Assembly (NCBI RefSeq): GCF_018130245.1
Contig: NZ_JAFCKP010000004.1
Location: forward strand, 310,001-374,000
Direction: 5' to 3'
DNA: 64,000 bases
Source: Bradyrhizobium sp. SZCCT0231
Lineage (GTDB): Bacteria; Pseudomonadota; Alphaproteobacteria; Rhizobiales; Xanthobacteraceae
Below the pieces are notes generated by a model. That model saw nothing but the letters and a program-made list of their open reading frames with translations. It did not search any database and was not told where the DNA came from. Positions 1 through 9,407 of the stretch are shown here, one piece after another (the stretch's first letter is position 1; each line of letters starts with the position of its first letter). The translations under genes and the position numbers were made by a program.

Positions 1-24
1 GCCGCCTCCTAACTCTCCGCTGTC

Positions 25-145
25 ATTCCCCGCCTAGTGCGCAATTGCGCACGGGGGCGGGGAATCGAGTACGCCGCAACCCATCGGTTCAATCACAGCC
101 GTCTCGGAGTACTGGATCGCCCGATCAAGTCGGGCGATGACACCG
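25..145. repeat. REP-like hairpin repeats
   Basis: Two hairpins lie downstream of the hydrolase gene. Perfect 10-bp arms ATTCCCCGCC (25-34) and GGCGGGGAAT (56-65) enclose the 14-bp palindrome TGCGCAATTGCGCA (38-51). A second stem pairs ATCGCCCGA (116-124) with TCGGGCGAT (130-138). No coding potential is visible in bases 1-162. These look like dispersed intergenic palindromes and could also terminate transcription from the minus strand; that role is inferred. Confidence 0.6.
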
Positions 146-162
146 AATGTTGGGCAGCAACT

Positions 163-951
163 TCACCCGATCTCGGCCACTGCGGCAAGAATGCGCGCGA
201 TGTCCTGCGGGCGGGAGAGGCGGTGGTCGCCGTCCTGGATCAGGGTCAGGACGACGTCGTCGGCCGGCAGGCGGTGGGTCAGCGCAAACGCGTGCTGCCA
301 GGGCACGTCGGGATCCTGCGCGCCCTGCAGGATACGGACGGGGCAGCCGAGATCGATGGCGCTGCCGAGCACGCGATGATTGCGTCCCTCCTCGATCAGC
401 TTCCGCGTGATCGGATAGGGCGAGCCGTCGCCATAGTCCGATGGCCGCAGCCAGAAGCCTTTGGTCTCGATCTCCTTCTTCACCGCAGGTGAAAAATTCT
501 TCCACATCAGTTCCTCGGTGAAGTCGGGCGCCGGCGCGATCAGCACGAGTCCGGCCAACGACCCCTTGCTGCTCCGCTTCCTGATCTCGCGCGCGAGCAG
601 CAGCGCCATCCAGCCGCCCATGGAGGAGCCGATCAGGATCTGCGGGCCGTCGCAGAACCGCTCGAACACGGCGACGCTGTCCTCGAGCCAGCTTCCGATG
701 GTTCCGTCGGCGAAATCGCCGCTGGATTCGCCGTGGCCGGAATAGTCGAACCGAACCACCGCGCGGCCGTTGTCTCTGGCCCAGGCGTCCAGTGCCACGG
801 CCTTGCCGCCCTGCATGTCCGACTTGAAGCCACCGAGCCAGACGAGGCCAGGACCCTTGCCGGCGCGGTGGCGCACCGCGATCCGGCGCGCGGACGGGCC
901 TTCGCCCAATTCGATGAAGTCGAGCACGGCATCGGAAATTGCATCGGTCAT
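163..951 (-). CDS. alpha/beta hydrolase (serine hydrolase, ABHD10-like)
   Basis: A 262-residue cytoplasmic alpha/beta-hydrolase fold protein with no signal peptide. The nucleophile elbow is G-S-S-M-G with the probable catalytic serine at residue 110. An aspartate in the DPDVPW segment and a histidine in DGDHRLS near the C-terminus complete the likely triad. The FDYSGHGESSG segment around residue 68 is typical of the family that includes the ABHD10 thioesterases. The substrate cannot be told from sequence. It is divergent from infC, with about 250 bp between the two starts. Confidence 0.8.
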   Translation of the reverse strand: MTDAISDAVLDFIELGEGPSARRIAVRHRAGKGPGLVWLGGFKSDMQGGKAVALDAWARDNGRAVVRFDYSGHGESSGDFADGTIGSWLEDSVAVFERFCDGPQILIGSSMGGWMALLLAREIRKRSSKGSLAGLVLIAPAPDFTEELMWKNFSPAVKKEIETKGFWLRPSDYGDGSPYPITRKLIEEGRNHRVLGSAIDLGCPVRILQGAQDPDVPWQHAFALTHRLPADDVVLTLIQDGDHRLSRPQDIARILAAVAEIG

Positions 952-1190
952 GGAACGTTTACTCTGGCTGTGCGGTTTGAGCTGTCCGGGCTCATTCCGA
1001 AAGCACGCCGGGCATCAGCATTGTCCCTTTGGGACGCTTGCGGAACAGAAGCAAGGTGTCTATGTCGAGCACCGTGCCGTTGGGCGTGACCAAAATGCCT
1101 CGCATTTGAGGGTTTTTCGCTCCTCGCACGAGCGACTTGCTTGCCGGCAAACGCATCTTCCTTCAAAATAGCCGCTTCTTTCACAACTTT

Positions 1191-1205
1191 GGAGAACCAC
1201 CCATT
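1191..1205 (+). promoter_or_regulatory. infC ribosome binding site and AUU start codon
   Basis: GGAG at 1191-1194 is followed by eight bases and then ATT at 1203-1205, directly before codons for RRPNKAPP. An in-frame ATG exists at 1137, but it would add 22 residues with no Shine-Dalgarno sequence in front. IF-3 genes in many bacteria use AUU, which lets IF-3 repress its own translation by rejecting non-AUG starts. Choice of AUU here rests on Shine-Dalgarno placement and on knowledge of the family. Confidence 0.75.
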
Positions 1206-1742
1206 CGCCGTCCTAATAAAGCTCCGCCCGCTGCCAGCAAAGACGGGCCGCGCATCAATGATGATATCCGCAATGCGCAGATCCAGCTGATCGACCAGAC
1301 CGGTGATAACAAAGGCACGGTCGAGACCGTCGTCGCCATCCGGATGGCCCAGGAAGCTGGCATGGATCTGGTCGAGATTTCGCCGAATACCAGCCCTCCC
1401 GTCTGCAAGATCATGGACTACGGGAAGTACAAGTATTCCGCTCAGAAGAAGGCCGCGGAAGCCCGCAAGCGGCAGAAGACCGTCGAGATCAAGGAGATCA
1501 AGCTCCGCCCGATGATCGACGATCACGATTACGACGTGAAGATGCGCGCGATGCAGCGGTTCTTCGAAGAGGGCGACAAGGTCAAGATCACTTTGCGCTA
1601 TCGCGGCCGCGAAATGGCGCACCAGGAGATCGGCACCAAGCTGCTGGACAAGATCAAGACCGACGTCGCCGAGCTCGCCAAGGTCGAGCAGGACGCGCGG
1701 TTCGAAGGCCGTCAGGTCGTCATGGTGCTGGCGCCGCGCTGA
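1203..1742 (+). CDS. infC: translation initiation factor IF-3
   Basis: A 179-residue IF-3, the normal family length when translation starts at the ATT at 1203. It binds the 30S subunit, keeps 50S away and proofreads start codon and initiator tRNA. The N-domain runs from about [10 protein letters not shown] to the lysine-rich linker ([11 protein letters not shown]). The C-domain carries [12 protein letters not shown] and [12 protein letters not shown], both family signatures. A hairpin with a T-run follows at 1772-1810, so infC is separated from rpmI and rplT by a terminator and an oppositely oriented gene, unlike the continuous infC-rpmI-rplT operon of many bacteria. Confidence 0.97.
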   Translation: MRRPNKAPPAASKDGPRINDDIRNAQIQLIDQTGDNKGTVETVVAIRMAQEAGMDLVEISPNTSPPVCKIMDYGKYKYSAQKKAAEARKRQKTVEIKEIKLRPMIDDHDYDVKMRAMQRFFEEGDKVKITLRYRGREMAHQEIGTKLLDKIKTDVAELAKVEQDARFEGRQVVMVLAPR

Positions 1743-1771
1743 CGCCAAGCGCTTTGGAACTTTAAGAGTTC

Positions 1772-1810
1772 AACGGCCCGTCCGGATCTCCGGCGGGCCG
1801 TTTTGTTTTT
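1772..1810 (+). terminator. intrinsic terminator of infC
   Basis: The stem AACGGCCCG (1772-1780) pairs perfectly with CGGGCCGTT (1794-1802). The loop contains a smaller CCGG/CCGG stem, and TTTTGTTTTT follows at 1801-1810. This is a textbook rho-independent terminator placed 30 bases after the infC stop. Confidence 0.9.
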
Positions 1811-1812
1811 CA

Positions 1813-1834
1813 CCTCTCCCGCAAGCGGGAGAGG
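1813..1834. repeat. short palindromic repeat, CTCTCCCGC/GCGGGAGAG family
   Basis: CCTCTCCCGC and GCGGGAGAGG flank an AA centre to make a near-perfect 22-bp palindrome. The same core appears twice, as the two arms of the larger element at 53909-54025, so it is a dispersed family. It lies between the infC terminator and the end of the opposing small gene and could terminate the latter. Confidence 0.7.
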
Positions 1835-1861
1835 GAGCGCACCGTCTCCGTGATTATGATC

Positions 1862-2266
1862 TTACGTCCGCGTCGCCTGCCAGGTGCCGCTGCACTGGTC
1901 GCCGGAAATGATGCCTTTCCACGAACCGGCGCCATTCACGCCGGCGAGCCGGCCGCCGCCGCTGGCATGGGAGGCGCCGACCGAGACCTGGACGGCGACG
2001 GCGCCGGCGCGGTTGATCCGGCCCGAGACCCGGCCACCGCCGGCGGACGAGACGCGGCTGCCTGTCACGGTGAAGGGAACGCTGTAGCCCGAGCTGCAAT
2101 TGCCGCGGGTGGTGGCGAAGGTGACGTTCCAGATGCCGTCATAGCCGCTGGCGCGAGCATCGGCAGTTGACGGCAGCGACGCCGTGGCGAGCACGGCGAA
2201 CAGCGCCAGACGGCGCGGACGGGCGAAATTCGCCAGCGAAGAAAGAAATTGCGGGAAATGGGCCAT
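1862..2266 (-). CDS. small secreted protein of unknown function
   Basis: A 134-residue protein. After a basic start comes a hydrophobic run, RLALFAVLATASLP, and a likely signal peptidase I site near ADARA, giving a mature periplasmic or secreted domain of about 95 residues. The mature part is rich in Gly, Ser, Thr and Val with two cysteines (GNCSSG and DQCSGTW), which could form a disulfide. YDGIWNVTFATTRG and SWKGIISGDQCSGTW look like strands of a small beta-barrel. No function recognised. It is convergent with infC and divergent from rpmI, with 273 bp upstream in which I see no other gene. Confidence 0.7.
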   Translation of the reverse strand: MAHFPQFLSSLANFARPRRLALFAVLATASLPSTADARASGYDGIWNVTFATTRGNCSSGYSVPFTVTGSRVSSAGGGRVSGRINRAGAVAVQVSVGASHASGGGRLAGVNGAGSWKGIISGDQCSGTWQATRT

Positions 2267-2539
2267 TTTGGTCCTGCTTCAGGCGACAAGGTTTGGACAT
2301 TGGGGGTGGCAACCTCCAATAGTCGGCGGGCAGGTTTCGGCGGTTCATCGTTGCCAATTGGCTTGTCCTCTGTCATAAGCCCAGCCTTCATCGCCCGGCT
2401 GATTAAGGGCTGCCGTGGCGGTGTTTCGTGCGGGTTTCGCGCTTGTTCGTAAAACCTGAGCACAATCAACGCTCTAACGAGCATTTTTGACGGCCAGCCG
2501 CCTTTGCGGGCGGATCTCTGTGGCCATTAGGAGAGCCAA

Positions 2540-2740
2540 ATGCCCAAGCTGAAGACCAAATCGGGCGCTAAAAAGCGCTTCAAGGTGACTGCCACCGGCA
2601 AAGTGATGCACGCCCAACGCGGCAAGCGTCACGGCATGATCAAGCGGACGAAGAAGCAGATCCGTCAGCTCCGCGGCACCCGCGTGCTGTTCAAGACCGA
2701 CGGCGACAACGTCAAGAAGTACTTCTTGCCGAACGCCTGA
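2540..2740 (+). CDS. rpmI: 50S ribosomal protein L35
   Basis: A 66-residue, very basic ribosomal protein that matches the family over its whole length ([15 protein letters not shown] start; [18 protein letters not shown] centre). It is part of the large subunit. The Shine-Dalgarno GGAG sits eight bases before the ATG. It is followed after 80 bp by rplT, so the two are probably cotranscribed. The 273 bp before it hold a short GC-rich hairpin (CCGCC/GGGCGG near 2500-2510) but no obvious T-run or riboswitch. Confidence 0.98.
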   Translation: MPKLKTKSGAKKRFKVTATGKVMHAQRGKRHGMIKRTKKQIRQLRGTRVLFKTDGDNVKKYFLPNA

Positions 2741-2820
2741 TCGCGTCCACGATCACTGCCATCCCTGCCGCATTCCGTGCGGCAATCCGCTAACCAAAGT
2801 CATCTCTGAAGGATTTCGTC

Positions 2821-3180
2821 ATGTCTCGCGTCAAACGCGGTGTGACCGCCCACGCCAAGCACAAGAAAGTCTACAAGGCCGCCAAGGGTTTCTACGGCCG
2901 CCGCAAGAACACCATCCGCGCCGCCAAGCCGGCCGTGGAGAAGGCCCAGCAATACGCCTTCCGCGACCGCAAGCGTAAGAAGCGGACCTTCCGCGCGCTC
3001 TGGATCCAGCGCATCAACGCTGCCGTCCGTCCGTTCGGCCTGACCTACAGCAAGTTTATCGACGGCATGGCCAAGTCGGGGATCACCGTCGACCGCAAGG
3101 TGCTGTCGGATCTCGCGATCAGCGAGCCCGCGGCATTCCAGGCGATCGCCGAGAAGGCCAAGGCCGCGCTGGCGGCGTAA
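2821..3180 (+). CDS. rplT: 50S ribosomal protein L20
   Basis: A 119-residue L20, normal length, needed for early 50S assembly through binding to 23S rRNA. It starts [17 protein letters not shown] and has the typical basic N-terminal arm ([20 protein letters not shown]) followed by the globular domain with [17 protein letters not shown]. In E. coli L20 autoregulates the rpmI-rplT mRNA; I see no clear equivalent structure here. AAGGA stands 7 bases before the ATG. Confidence 0.98.
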   Translation: MSRVKRGVTAHAKHKKVYKAAKGFYGRRKNTIRAAKPAVEKAQQYAFRDRKRKKRTFRALWIQRINAAVRPFGLTYSKFIDGMAKSGITVDRKVLSDLAISEPAAFQAIAEKAKAALAA

Positions 3181-3287
3181 GCTGCCCCACTGTGCTCTGC
3201 GCAGCATTCAGCTTGTGATGGCCAGGGCAAGGGCGCGTCTCGCGCCGTACTGCCCCGGCCGTCTCTCGCACAAACACTTCTCCGACG

Positions 3288-3344
3288 TGGATGCCCGGCG
3301 AATCTAACGCGAAGACGCGCTTCGCGCTTTTGGGCCGGGCGTGA
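3288..3344. repeat. REP-like hairpin between rplT and pheS
   Basis: ATGCCCGGC (3291-3299) can pair with GCCGGGCGT near 3334-3342, and an inner GAAGACGCGC/GCGC stem lies between them. It occupies part of the 209-bp gap between rplT and pheS. It could be a terminator or processing site that separates the two operons, but there is no T-run and it may simply be a dispersed palindrome. Confidence 0.5.
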
Positions 3345-3389
3345 CGGGCTAGGATCATCGGCTCAGCATCCTGGCCAAAAGGGATTGCC

Positions 3390-4472
3390 ATGACCGATCT
3401 TGCCCAGCTCCAAGCCCAGATCATCGCCGACATCGCCGCCGCCTCCGACGAGGCCGCGCTCGAAGCCGTGCGTGTTGCAGCCCTTGGCAAGAAGGGCTCG
3501 ATCTCGGCGCTCCTCGCCACGCTCGGCAAGATGTCGCCGGACGAGCGCAAGACGCAAGGAGCGGCGATCAACCAGGCCAAGGACGAAGTCAGCCAGGCGC
3601 TTGCGGCGCGACGCGACGTGCTGAGGTCGGCGGCGCTCGATGCCCGGCTCGCCTCCGAGACCGTCGACGTTACCCTGCCGCTGCGCGATACGCCGACTGA
3701 TGCCGGCCGCATCCATCCGCTGAGCCAGGTCTGGGACGAGCTGACCACGATCTTCGCCGACATGGGATTCTCGGTGGCCGAGGGCCCGGACATCGAGACC
3801 GACGACTACAACTTCACAAAACTGAATTTCCCGGAAGGCCATCCGGCGCGCGAGATGCACGACACCTTCTTCTTCCATCCGAAGGAGGACGGCTCGCGCA
3901 TGCTGCTGCGAACCCACACCTCGCCGGTGCAGGTGCGCACCATGCTGAGCCAGAAGCCGCCGATCCGCGTGATCTGCCCGGGCCGCACCTATCGCATCGA
4001 TTCGGACGCGACCCACACGCCGCAATTCCACCAGGTCGAGGGCCTCGTCATCGACAAGAGCTCGCATCTCGGCCACCTCAAATGGATCCTGCACGAGTTC
4101 TGCAAGGCGTTCTTCGAGGTCGACCACATCAACATGCGCTTCCGGCCCTCGTTCTTCCCGTTCACCGAGCCGTCGCTGGAAGTCGACATCCAGTGCCGCC
4201 GCGACAAGGGCGAGATCCGCTTCGGCGAGGGCGAGGACTGGCTCGAGATTCTCGGCTGCGGCATGGTGCATCCGAACGTGCTGCGCGCCTGCGGCATCGA
4301 TCCCGACGAGTACCAGGGCTTTGCCTGGGGCATGGGCATCGACCGCATCGCCATGCTGAAATACGGCATCGCCGACCTGCGACAGCTGTTCGACAGCGAC
4401 GTCCGCTGGCTGTCCCACTACGGCTTCAAGCCGCTCGAAGTACCAACGCTTGCCGGAGGGCTGAGCTCGTGA
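3390..4472 (+). CDS. pheS: phenylalanine--tRNA ligase alpha subunit
   Basis: A 360-residue alpha chain of the (alpha-beta)2 class II synthetase that charges tRNA-Phe. The N-terminal coiled coil spans about residues 1-90. Motif 2 is seen as TSPVQVRTM followed by [22 protein letters not shown], and motif 3 as [18 protein letters not shown]. These hold the ATP and phenylalanine sites. Its stop codon overlaps the pheT GTG start by four bases (GTGA at 4469-4472), so the subunits are translationally coupled. Confidence 0.98.
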   Translation: MTDLAQLQAQIIADIAAASDEAALEAVRVAALGKKGSISALLATLGKMSPDERKTQGAAINQAKDEVSQALAARRDVLRSAALDARLASETVDVTLPLRDTPTDAGRIHPLSQVWDELTTIFADMGFSVAEGPDIETDDYNFTKLNFPEGHPAREMHDTFFFHPKEDGSRMLLRTHTSPVQVRTMLSQKPPIRVICPGRTYRIDSDATHTPQFHQVEGLVIDKSSHLGHLKWILHEFCKAFFEVDHINMRFRPSFFPFTEPSLEVDIQCRRDKGEIRFGEGEDWLEILGCGMVHPNVLRACGIDPDEYQGFAWGMGIDRIAMLKYGIADLRQLFDSDVRWLSHYGFKPLEVPTLAGGLSS

Positions 4473-6877
4473 AATTCACTCTCTCCTGGCTGAAGGATCA
4501 TCTCGAGACCGACGAACCGCTGGACAGGCTCGCCGAGAAGCTCACCATGATCGGGCTCGAGGTCGAGAACATCGAGGACAAGGCGAAGGCGCTTAAGCCG
4601 TTCACCATTGCGAAGGTGGTCTCGGCCGAGCAGCATCCGAACGCGGATCGCCTGCGCGTCTGCATGGTCGACACCGGCGACGGTGGTGCGCCGGTGCAGG
4701 TCGTGTGCGGCGCGCCGAATGCGCGCACCGGGCTCGTCAGCGTGTTCTCAGCCCCCGGCACCTACATTCCCGGCAAGGACATCACGCTCGGCATCGGCAC
4801 CATTCGCGGCGTCGAGAGCCGCGGCATGCTGTGCTCGGCGGCCGAGCTGCAGATCTCCAACGACCATGACGGCATCATGGAGTTGCCGGCGGACGCGCCG
4901 ATCGGCGCTGCTTACGCCGAATGGGCCGGCCTCGGCGATCCCGCGGTCGAGATCAATTTGACGCCGAATCGGCAGGACTGCACCGGCGTGCACGGCATCG
5001 CGCGCGATCTCGCCGCTGCCGACATGGGCAAGTTCAAAGACCCCGCGATCAAGCCAATCAGAGGCGAATTCCCCTGCCCCGTGAAGGTCACGGTCGAGGA
5101 TTCCACGCTGTGTCCGGGCTTCGCGCTCCGCCTCGTGCGCGGCGTCAAGAACAAGCCGTCGCCGGAATGGCTGCAGAAGCGGCTGACCGCGATCGGGCTG
5201 CGCCCGATCAACGCGCTGGTCGACATCACCAACTTCATGACCTTCGACCGCGCGCGGCCGCTGCATGTGTTCGACGCCAAGAAGGTCAAGGGCAATCTCG
5301 TCGTGCGCCGCGCCCGCGACGGCGAGAGCCTGCTCGCGCTCGACGGCCGCACCTACAATCTGGATCCCGCCATTTGCGTGATCGCGGACGAGCACGGCGT
5401 CGAATCGCTTGCCGGCATCATGGGCGGCGAAGCCTCGGGCTGCGACGAGAACACCACGGACGTGCTGATCGAATCGGCGCTGTGGAACGAGATCAACATC
5501 GCCCAGACCGGCCGCAAGCTCGGCATCAATTCGGATGCGCGCTACCGCTTCGAGCGCGGCGTCGATCCGGCCTTCATGGTGCCCGGCCTCGAGCTCGCGA
5601 CCAAGCTGGTGATGGAGATGTGCGGCGGCGCGCCGTCCGAGACCGTCGTGGTCGGCAAAGCCTTTGCCGATGACCGCGTCATCGACTTCCCGGTCACGGA
5701 AGTGAAGCGCCTGTCCGGCATCGAGGTGCCGCAGGTCGAGATGAAGCGCATCCTGACCCATCTCGGCTTCATGATGGCGGGCCCCGGCCCGGTGGTGAAG
5801 GTCGCGGTGCCCTCGTGGCGCTCCGACGTGCACGGCAAGGCCGATATCGTCGAGGAGATCGTCCGCATCTTCGGCGTCGACAAGCTGCCGGAGACGCCGT
5901 TCGAGCGCGGCGAGGACGCGCGCAAACCGGTGCTGACGCCGCTGCAGCTGCGCACCCGCCGCGTGCGGCGCGCGCTCGCGAGCCGCGGCATGGTCGAGGC
6001 CGTGACGTGGTCGTTCATTGCCAAGCCTGCGGCAGAATTGTTCGGTGGCGGTCAGCGCGCGCTCGAAGTGGCGAACCCGATCGCCTCTGATCTCTCCGAC
6101 ATGCGCCCGACCCTGATCGCGGGCCTGATCGCGGCCGCGCAGGCCAATGCCGATCGCGGCTTTGGCGATGTCGCGCTGTTCGAGGTTGGTCAAATCTTCA
6201 AGGGCGACCGTCCGCAGGACCAGTTCATGGCGGCAAGCGGCGTGCGTCGCGGCTTCGCCTCCTCTGAAGGTCTCGGGCGGCACTGGACCGGCTCGGCGCA
6301 GGCCGATGTGTTCGACGCCAAGGCCGATGCGCTGGCGGTGCTGGCTGCGGCCGGTGCGCCGATGCAGGCGCTTCAGATCGTGGCGGGCGGGCCCGGCTGG
6401 CTGCATCCGGGCCGCTCCGGCACGATCCAGATCGGGCCGCAGAACGTGCTCGGCCATTTCGGCGAGGTGCACCCCAGAGCGCTCGAGGCGCTCGGCGCCG
6501 ACGGGCCGCTGATGGTGTTCGAGGTGATCCTCGACCGCATCCCGGAGGCGAAGAAGAAGCCGACCCGCGCCAAGCCGCTGATCGAGCTCTCCGCTTTCCA
6601 GCCCGTTACGCGCGATTTTGCTTTCATCGTCGACCGCAGCGTGAAGGCTGGCGACATCGTCCGCGCCGCGCAAGGCGTCGACAAGAAGCTGATCACCGGC
6701 GTCAACGTCTTCGACGTCTATGAGGGCAAGGGCATCGACGACGGCAGAAAGTCGATCGCGATCGCGGTGACGCTCCAGCCGCGCGAGAAGACGCTCACCG
6801 ACCAGGAGATCGAGGCCGTCGGCGCCAAGATCGTGGCCGAGGTCACGAAGAAGACTGGCGGTATTTTGCGCGGATGA
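4469..6877 (+). CDS. pheT: phenylalanine--tRNA ligase beta subunit
   Basis: An 802-residue beta chain starting at the GTG that overlaps the pheS stop; an ATG upstream in the same frame lies inside pheS and is not used. Domains in order: a tRNA-binding (EMAP/OB) domain at about residues 40-150, the B3/B4 editing domain around 210-390, the B5 domain, the catalytic-like core, and a C-terminal FDX-ACB anticodon-binding domain that begins near [16 protein letters not shown]. Full family length. The stop overlaps the next gene by four bases (ATGA at 6874). Confidence 0.98.
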   Translation: MKFTLSWLKDHLETDEPLDRLAEKLTMIGLEVENIEDKAKALKPFTIAKVVSAEQHPNADRLRVCMVDTGDGGAPVQVVCGAPNARTGLVSVFSAPGTYIPGKDITLGIGTIRGVESRGMLCSAAELQISNDHDGIMELPADAPIGAAYAEWAGLGDPAVEINLTPNRQDCTGVHGIARDLAAADMGKFKDPAIKPIRGEFPCPVKVTVEDSTLCPGFALRLVRGVKNKPSPEWLQKRLTAIGLRPINALVDITNFMTFDRARPLHVFDAKKVKGNLVVRRARDGESLLALDGRTYNLDPAICVIADEHGVESLAGIMGGEASGCDENTTDVLIESALWNEINIAQTGRKLGINSDARYRFERGVDPAFMVPGLELATKLVMEMCGGAPSETVVVGKAFADDRVIDFPVTEVKRLSGIEVPQVEMKRILTHLGFMMAGPGPVVKVAVPSWRSDVHGKADIVEEIVRIFGVDKLPETPFERGEDARKPVLTPLQLRTRRVRRALASRGMVEAVTWSFIAKPAAELFGGGQRALEVANPIASDLSDMRPTLIAGLIAAAQANADRGFGDVALFEVGQIFKGDRPQDQFMAASGVRRGFASSEGLGRHWTGSAQADVFDAKADALAVLAAAGAPMQALQIVAGGPGWLHPGRSGTIQIGPQNVLGHFGEVHPRALEALGADGPLMVFEVILDRIPEAKKKPTRAKPLIELSAFQPVTRDFAFIVDRSVKAGDIVRAAQGVDKKLITGVNVFDVYEGKGIDDGRKSIAIAVTLQPREKTLTDQEIEAVGAKIVAEVTKKTGGILRG

Positions 6878-7644
6878 CGCTCGCTGACTTCCTTCCGAAG
6901 GACGTCAACCTCACGATTGCGGCGGCGCTTTGCGCCGTCGCTTTCGTTTCGGGGGCTGCCCGCGGCTTCTCCGGCTTCGGCTCGGCGCTGATCTTCATGC
7001 CGCTGGCGAGCAGCATCGCGGCGCCGCGGCTCGTTGCCGCGCTGCTGCTGGTGATCGATTTCATCGCGGCCGCGCCGCTGCTCCCTGACGCCTGGCGGAA
7101 GGCCGACCGCAAGGCCACCGCGGTGATCGTGCTGGGCGCGCTCGTCGGCGTGCCCGTCGGCACCTATTTCCTCAGCGTGCTCGAGCCCGTCACCACGCGC
7201 TGGATCATCTCCTGCTTCGTCGCGGCGCTGCTCCTTCTGCTGCTGTCGGGCTGGCGCTATCGCGGCAAGGACCACGCCTGGCTGTCGGTCGGCATCGGCG
7301 GCCTCTCCGGTTTCTGCAGCGGCCTCGCGCAGACCGGCGGCCCGCCGATCGTCGGCTACTGGCTCGGCCGCCCGATCGCCCCGATCGTCGCGCGCGCCAA
7401 TATCTTGCTGTTCTTCGGCGCTTCGGATTTCTTCTCGATGGTCAGCTATGCGACGACCGGCCTGATCAGCCGCGAATCGCTGGTGCTGTCGCTGATCGTC
7501 GGCCCGGTCTACGCAGCTGGCGTTGCGTTCGGCGCATCGCTGTTCGGCCGCGCGAGCGAGAGAGTGTTTCGCGGCATTTGCTACGCGCTGATTGCGATGG
7601 CGGTGATCTTTGGGTTGCCCGCGTTGGACGGCGTGTTGCGGTAG
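6874..7644 (+). CDS. TauE/SafE family inner membrane permease
   Basis: A 256-residue polytopic protein with about eight hydrophobic segments. The first segment holds [16 protein letters not shown] and the second half repeats the motif as [21 protein letters not shown], the twofold pattern of the TauE/SafE (DUF81) family, thought to export or import sulfite, sulfonates or other small organic acids. Substrate not predictable. Translationally coupled to pheT through ATGA, although a functional link with tRNA charging is not evident. Confidence 0.85.
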   Translation: MTLADFLPKDVNLTIAAALCAVAFVSGAARGFSGFGSALIFMPLASSIAAPRLVAALLLVIDFIAAAPLLPDAWRKADRKATAVIVLGALVGVPVGTYFLSVLEPVTTRWIISCFVAALLLLLLSGWRYRGKDHAWLSVGIGGLSGFCSGLAQTGGPPIVGYWLGRPIAPIVARANILLFFGASDFFSMVSYATTGLISRESLVLSLIVGPVYAAGVAFGASLFGRASERVFRGICYALIAMAVIFGLPALDGVLR

Positions 7645-7667
7645 CTCTCTCCACGGGTCGTCCCCGC

Positions 7668-7801
7668 GAAGGCGGGGACCCATAACCCCAGGGAGAAGTT
7701 GTGGTGCAAGCTGGTCACCACGAGTCTTCGCCAAACCAGGCCCTGTGGGTATGGGTCCCGGATCTGCGCGCGCCTGAGGGGCGCGCTTGTCCGGGACGAC
7801 G
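7668..7801. repeat. dispersed repeat, GTCCCCGCGAA...GTCCGGGACGAC family
   Basis: The left end forms a CGTCCCCGC/GCGGGGACC hairpin and the right end is rich in CCCGGATC/GTCCGGGAC. Shared blocks (ACCAC.. then GAGTCTTCGCCAAAC, GGTCCCGGATC and GCGCTTGTCCGGGACGAC) recur at 26281-26476 in the same order, showing one family in two copies. It lies between the ends of two converging genes. Its function is unknown. Confidence 0.7.
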
Positions 7802-7827
7802 GCGGAGTTTGTCGCCGCTTGCTTGCC

Positions 7828-9216
7828 CTACTGCGGCTTGGCCCTGCGCTTCTTCGTCGACTGCGTTGGGACATCCGCGGGATCGTCCTTGATCGCGCCG
7901 ATCTTGCGCAAGGCTGCATCCGCGGCGCGTTCGCCACTTTCCCAGGCACCGTCAACGGTGCCCCACAGCGTCTCGTGGGAGGCTTCGCCGGCGAGAAACA
8001 TGTTGCCGATCGGGTCGGCCAAGGTCTTTCGCGAGAGCTGGCCGCCGGGCGAGGCTGCCGACATCGCACCCATGACATAGGGCGAGGCGTTCCAGCGCGT
8101 CGCGCTGGTCTTCTGCACGACGGCCGCGGCCTCGCTGCCGAACAGCTTTGTGATCCACTCCTTGGCGAAGGCGACCATGGCCTTCTCGCCCTGCTCGGAG
8201 AGATCGCGGCCGAAGGAGCCGCCGACATCGATCGAGCACAGCGAGGAGCCGCCGATATTGGCGAACATGAGCGCCGTGCGCGTCGAATTGCTCTGCTCGA
8301 TGAGGATATCGTCGCGCGACAGGCCGAGCGGATTGCCCGGCAATTGCAGCACGATGCGATCGTAGCTGCCGAGGCTGAGCTTCGATGCCGCGTCCAACGT
8401 CCGCTTGGGAATGTCGGGCGCGAACTTGATCGCGCCCGATGTCAGCACGTTGGTCGAGACCGTGACGATGGCGGCGCGCGCGGCGATCTTGCCGGCTTGG
8501 GTCTCGACACTGACGTCGCGATTGCTCCAGGCGATGCGGCTCGCCGGCGTCGACAGCGCCACCGGCGTCTGCTCGGCGAGCTTGCTGATCAGCGTGCCGA
8601 GGCCCTGACGGCAGGCGATCGCCGCGTTGCGGTCCTGCGCGCGTCCCTTGTCGATCGCGGACAGCTCCTTCAGGTCCTTGCCGGCGAAGCTCGCGCCCAG
8701 CATGAACTCGACCGCGCCGACCCAGTCGCCGAGATCCTTCGGCAGCACGGACGCGCAGGAGGTGTCGAGCTTGCCGCGTGCGGCCTCGTCGATGGCGCGG
8801 TTGGCGCGCACCAGCGCGGCCAGGAACTGCTCGGTCTCGCCTGCACGCGCGTTGCGGCGGCCGATGCGCATCTTCTGGCCCGATGGCGCCGGCAGCACGT
8901 CGAGTCCGAGGCCGCGCGCCAGCCGGATCATCGGGTTGGTGTCGGGATTGTGCATCCAGCGCGCGCCACGGTCGAATGGCGTGTCGAAGGTGGTGCTGTC
9001 CGTGATGCAGCGGCCGCCGACTTGCGATGCCGCTTCCACCACAATGACCCTGCGGCCCGTCGCCATGATGCGCCGCGCCGCGGCAATTCCCGCAGCGCCC
9101 GCACCGATCACGACGATGTCGGCCTCGCGTGGCAGTGGCGCGGCGGATGCGCGCGAGACCGGGATCGCCGCAAGTGCCGCCGACGCGACAAGGAAACCGC
9201 GGCGCGTGATTGTCAT
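7828..9216 (-). CDS. flavin monoamine oxidase family protein, Tat-exported
   Basis: 462 residues when started at the ATG at 9216 (MTITRRGFLVASAALAA). That start gives an intact twin-arginine signal peptide; an upstream start at 9306 would bury it. The FAD dinucleotide-binding motif VVIGAGAAGIAAARR follows at once, then VVEAASQVGGRC. The C-terminal FAD contact FLAGEASHETLWGTVDGAWESG is typical of amine oxidases. A folded FAD-loaded enzyme exported to the periplasm to oxidise an amine is the likely picture; the substrate is unknown. Divergent from the YiiX-like gene, sharing a region of about 190 bp with the palindrome GTTGCGCAGCAAC. Confidence 0.8.
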   Translation of the reverse strand: MTITRRGFLVASAALAAIPVSRASAAPLPREADIVVIGAGAAGIAAARRIMATGRRVIVVEAASQVGGRCITDSTTFDTPFDRGARWMHNPDTNPMIRLARGLGLDVLPAPSGQKMRIGRRNARAGETEQFLAALVRANRAIDEAARGKLDTSCASVLPKDLGDWVGAVEFMLGASFAGKDLKELSAIDKGRAQDRNAAIACRQGLGTLISKLAEQTPVALSTPASRIAWSNRDVSVETQAGKIAARAAIVTVSTNVLTSGAIKFAPDIPKRTLDAASKLSLGSYDRIVLQLPGNPLGLSRDDILIEQSNSTRTALMFANIGGSSLCSIDVGGSFGRDLSEQGEKAMVAFAKEWITKLFGSEAAAVVQKTSATRWNASPYVMGAMSAASPGGQLSRKTLADPIGNMFLAGEASHETLWGTVDGAWESGERAADAALRKIGAIKDDPADVPTQSTKKRRAKPQ

Positions 9217-9407
9217 GTCATGGTTTCCGGAGACTTGCGGCGAACGGGAACAGCCCGCGAACCTTGCCGTATCTGATGTTGCGCAGCAACCATCATGGTG
9301 AATCAATCATGCTTGATCTCACAGAGTGATGAACCGAATTGCAACACGTTTCGACCATGATAGAGAAGGAAAAACGAAGGCTGGACAAGGCCGTGGGGGA
9401 GTTCGAA

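Noticed and set aside
4082-4468. N-terminal extension of pheT within pheS
   Set aside because: This in-frame part overlaps pheS and codes for low-complexity residues; the GTG at 4469 gives the normal PheT start.
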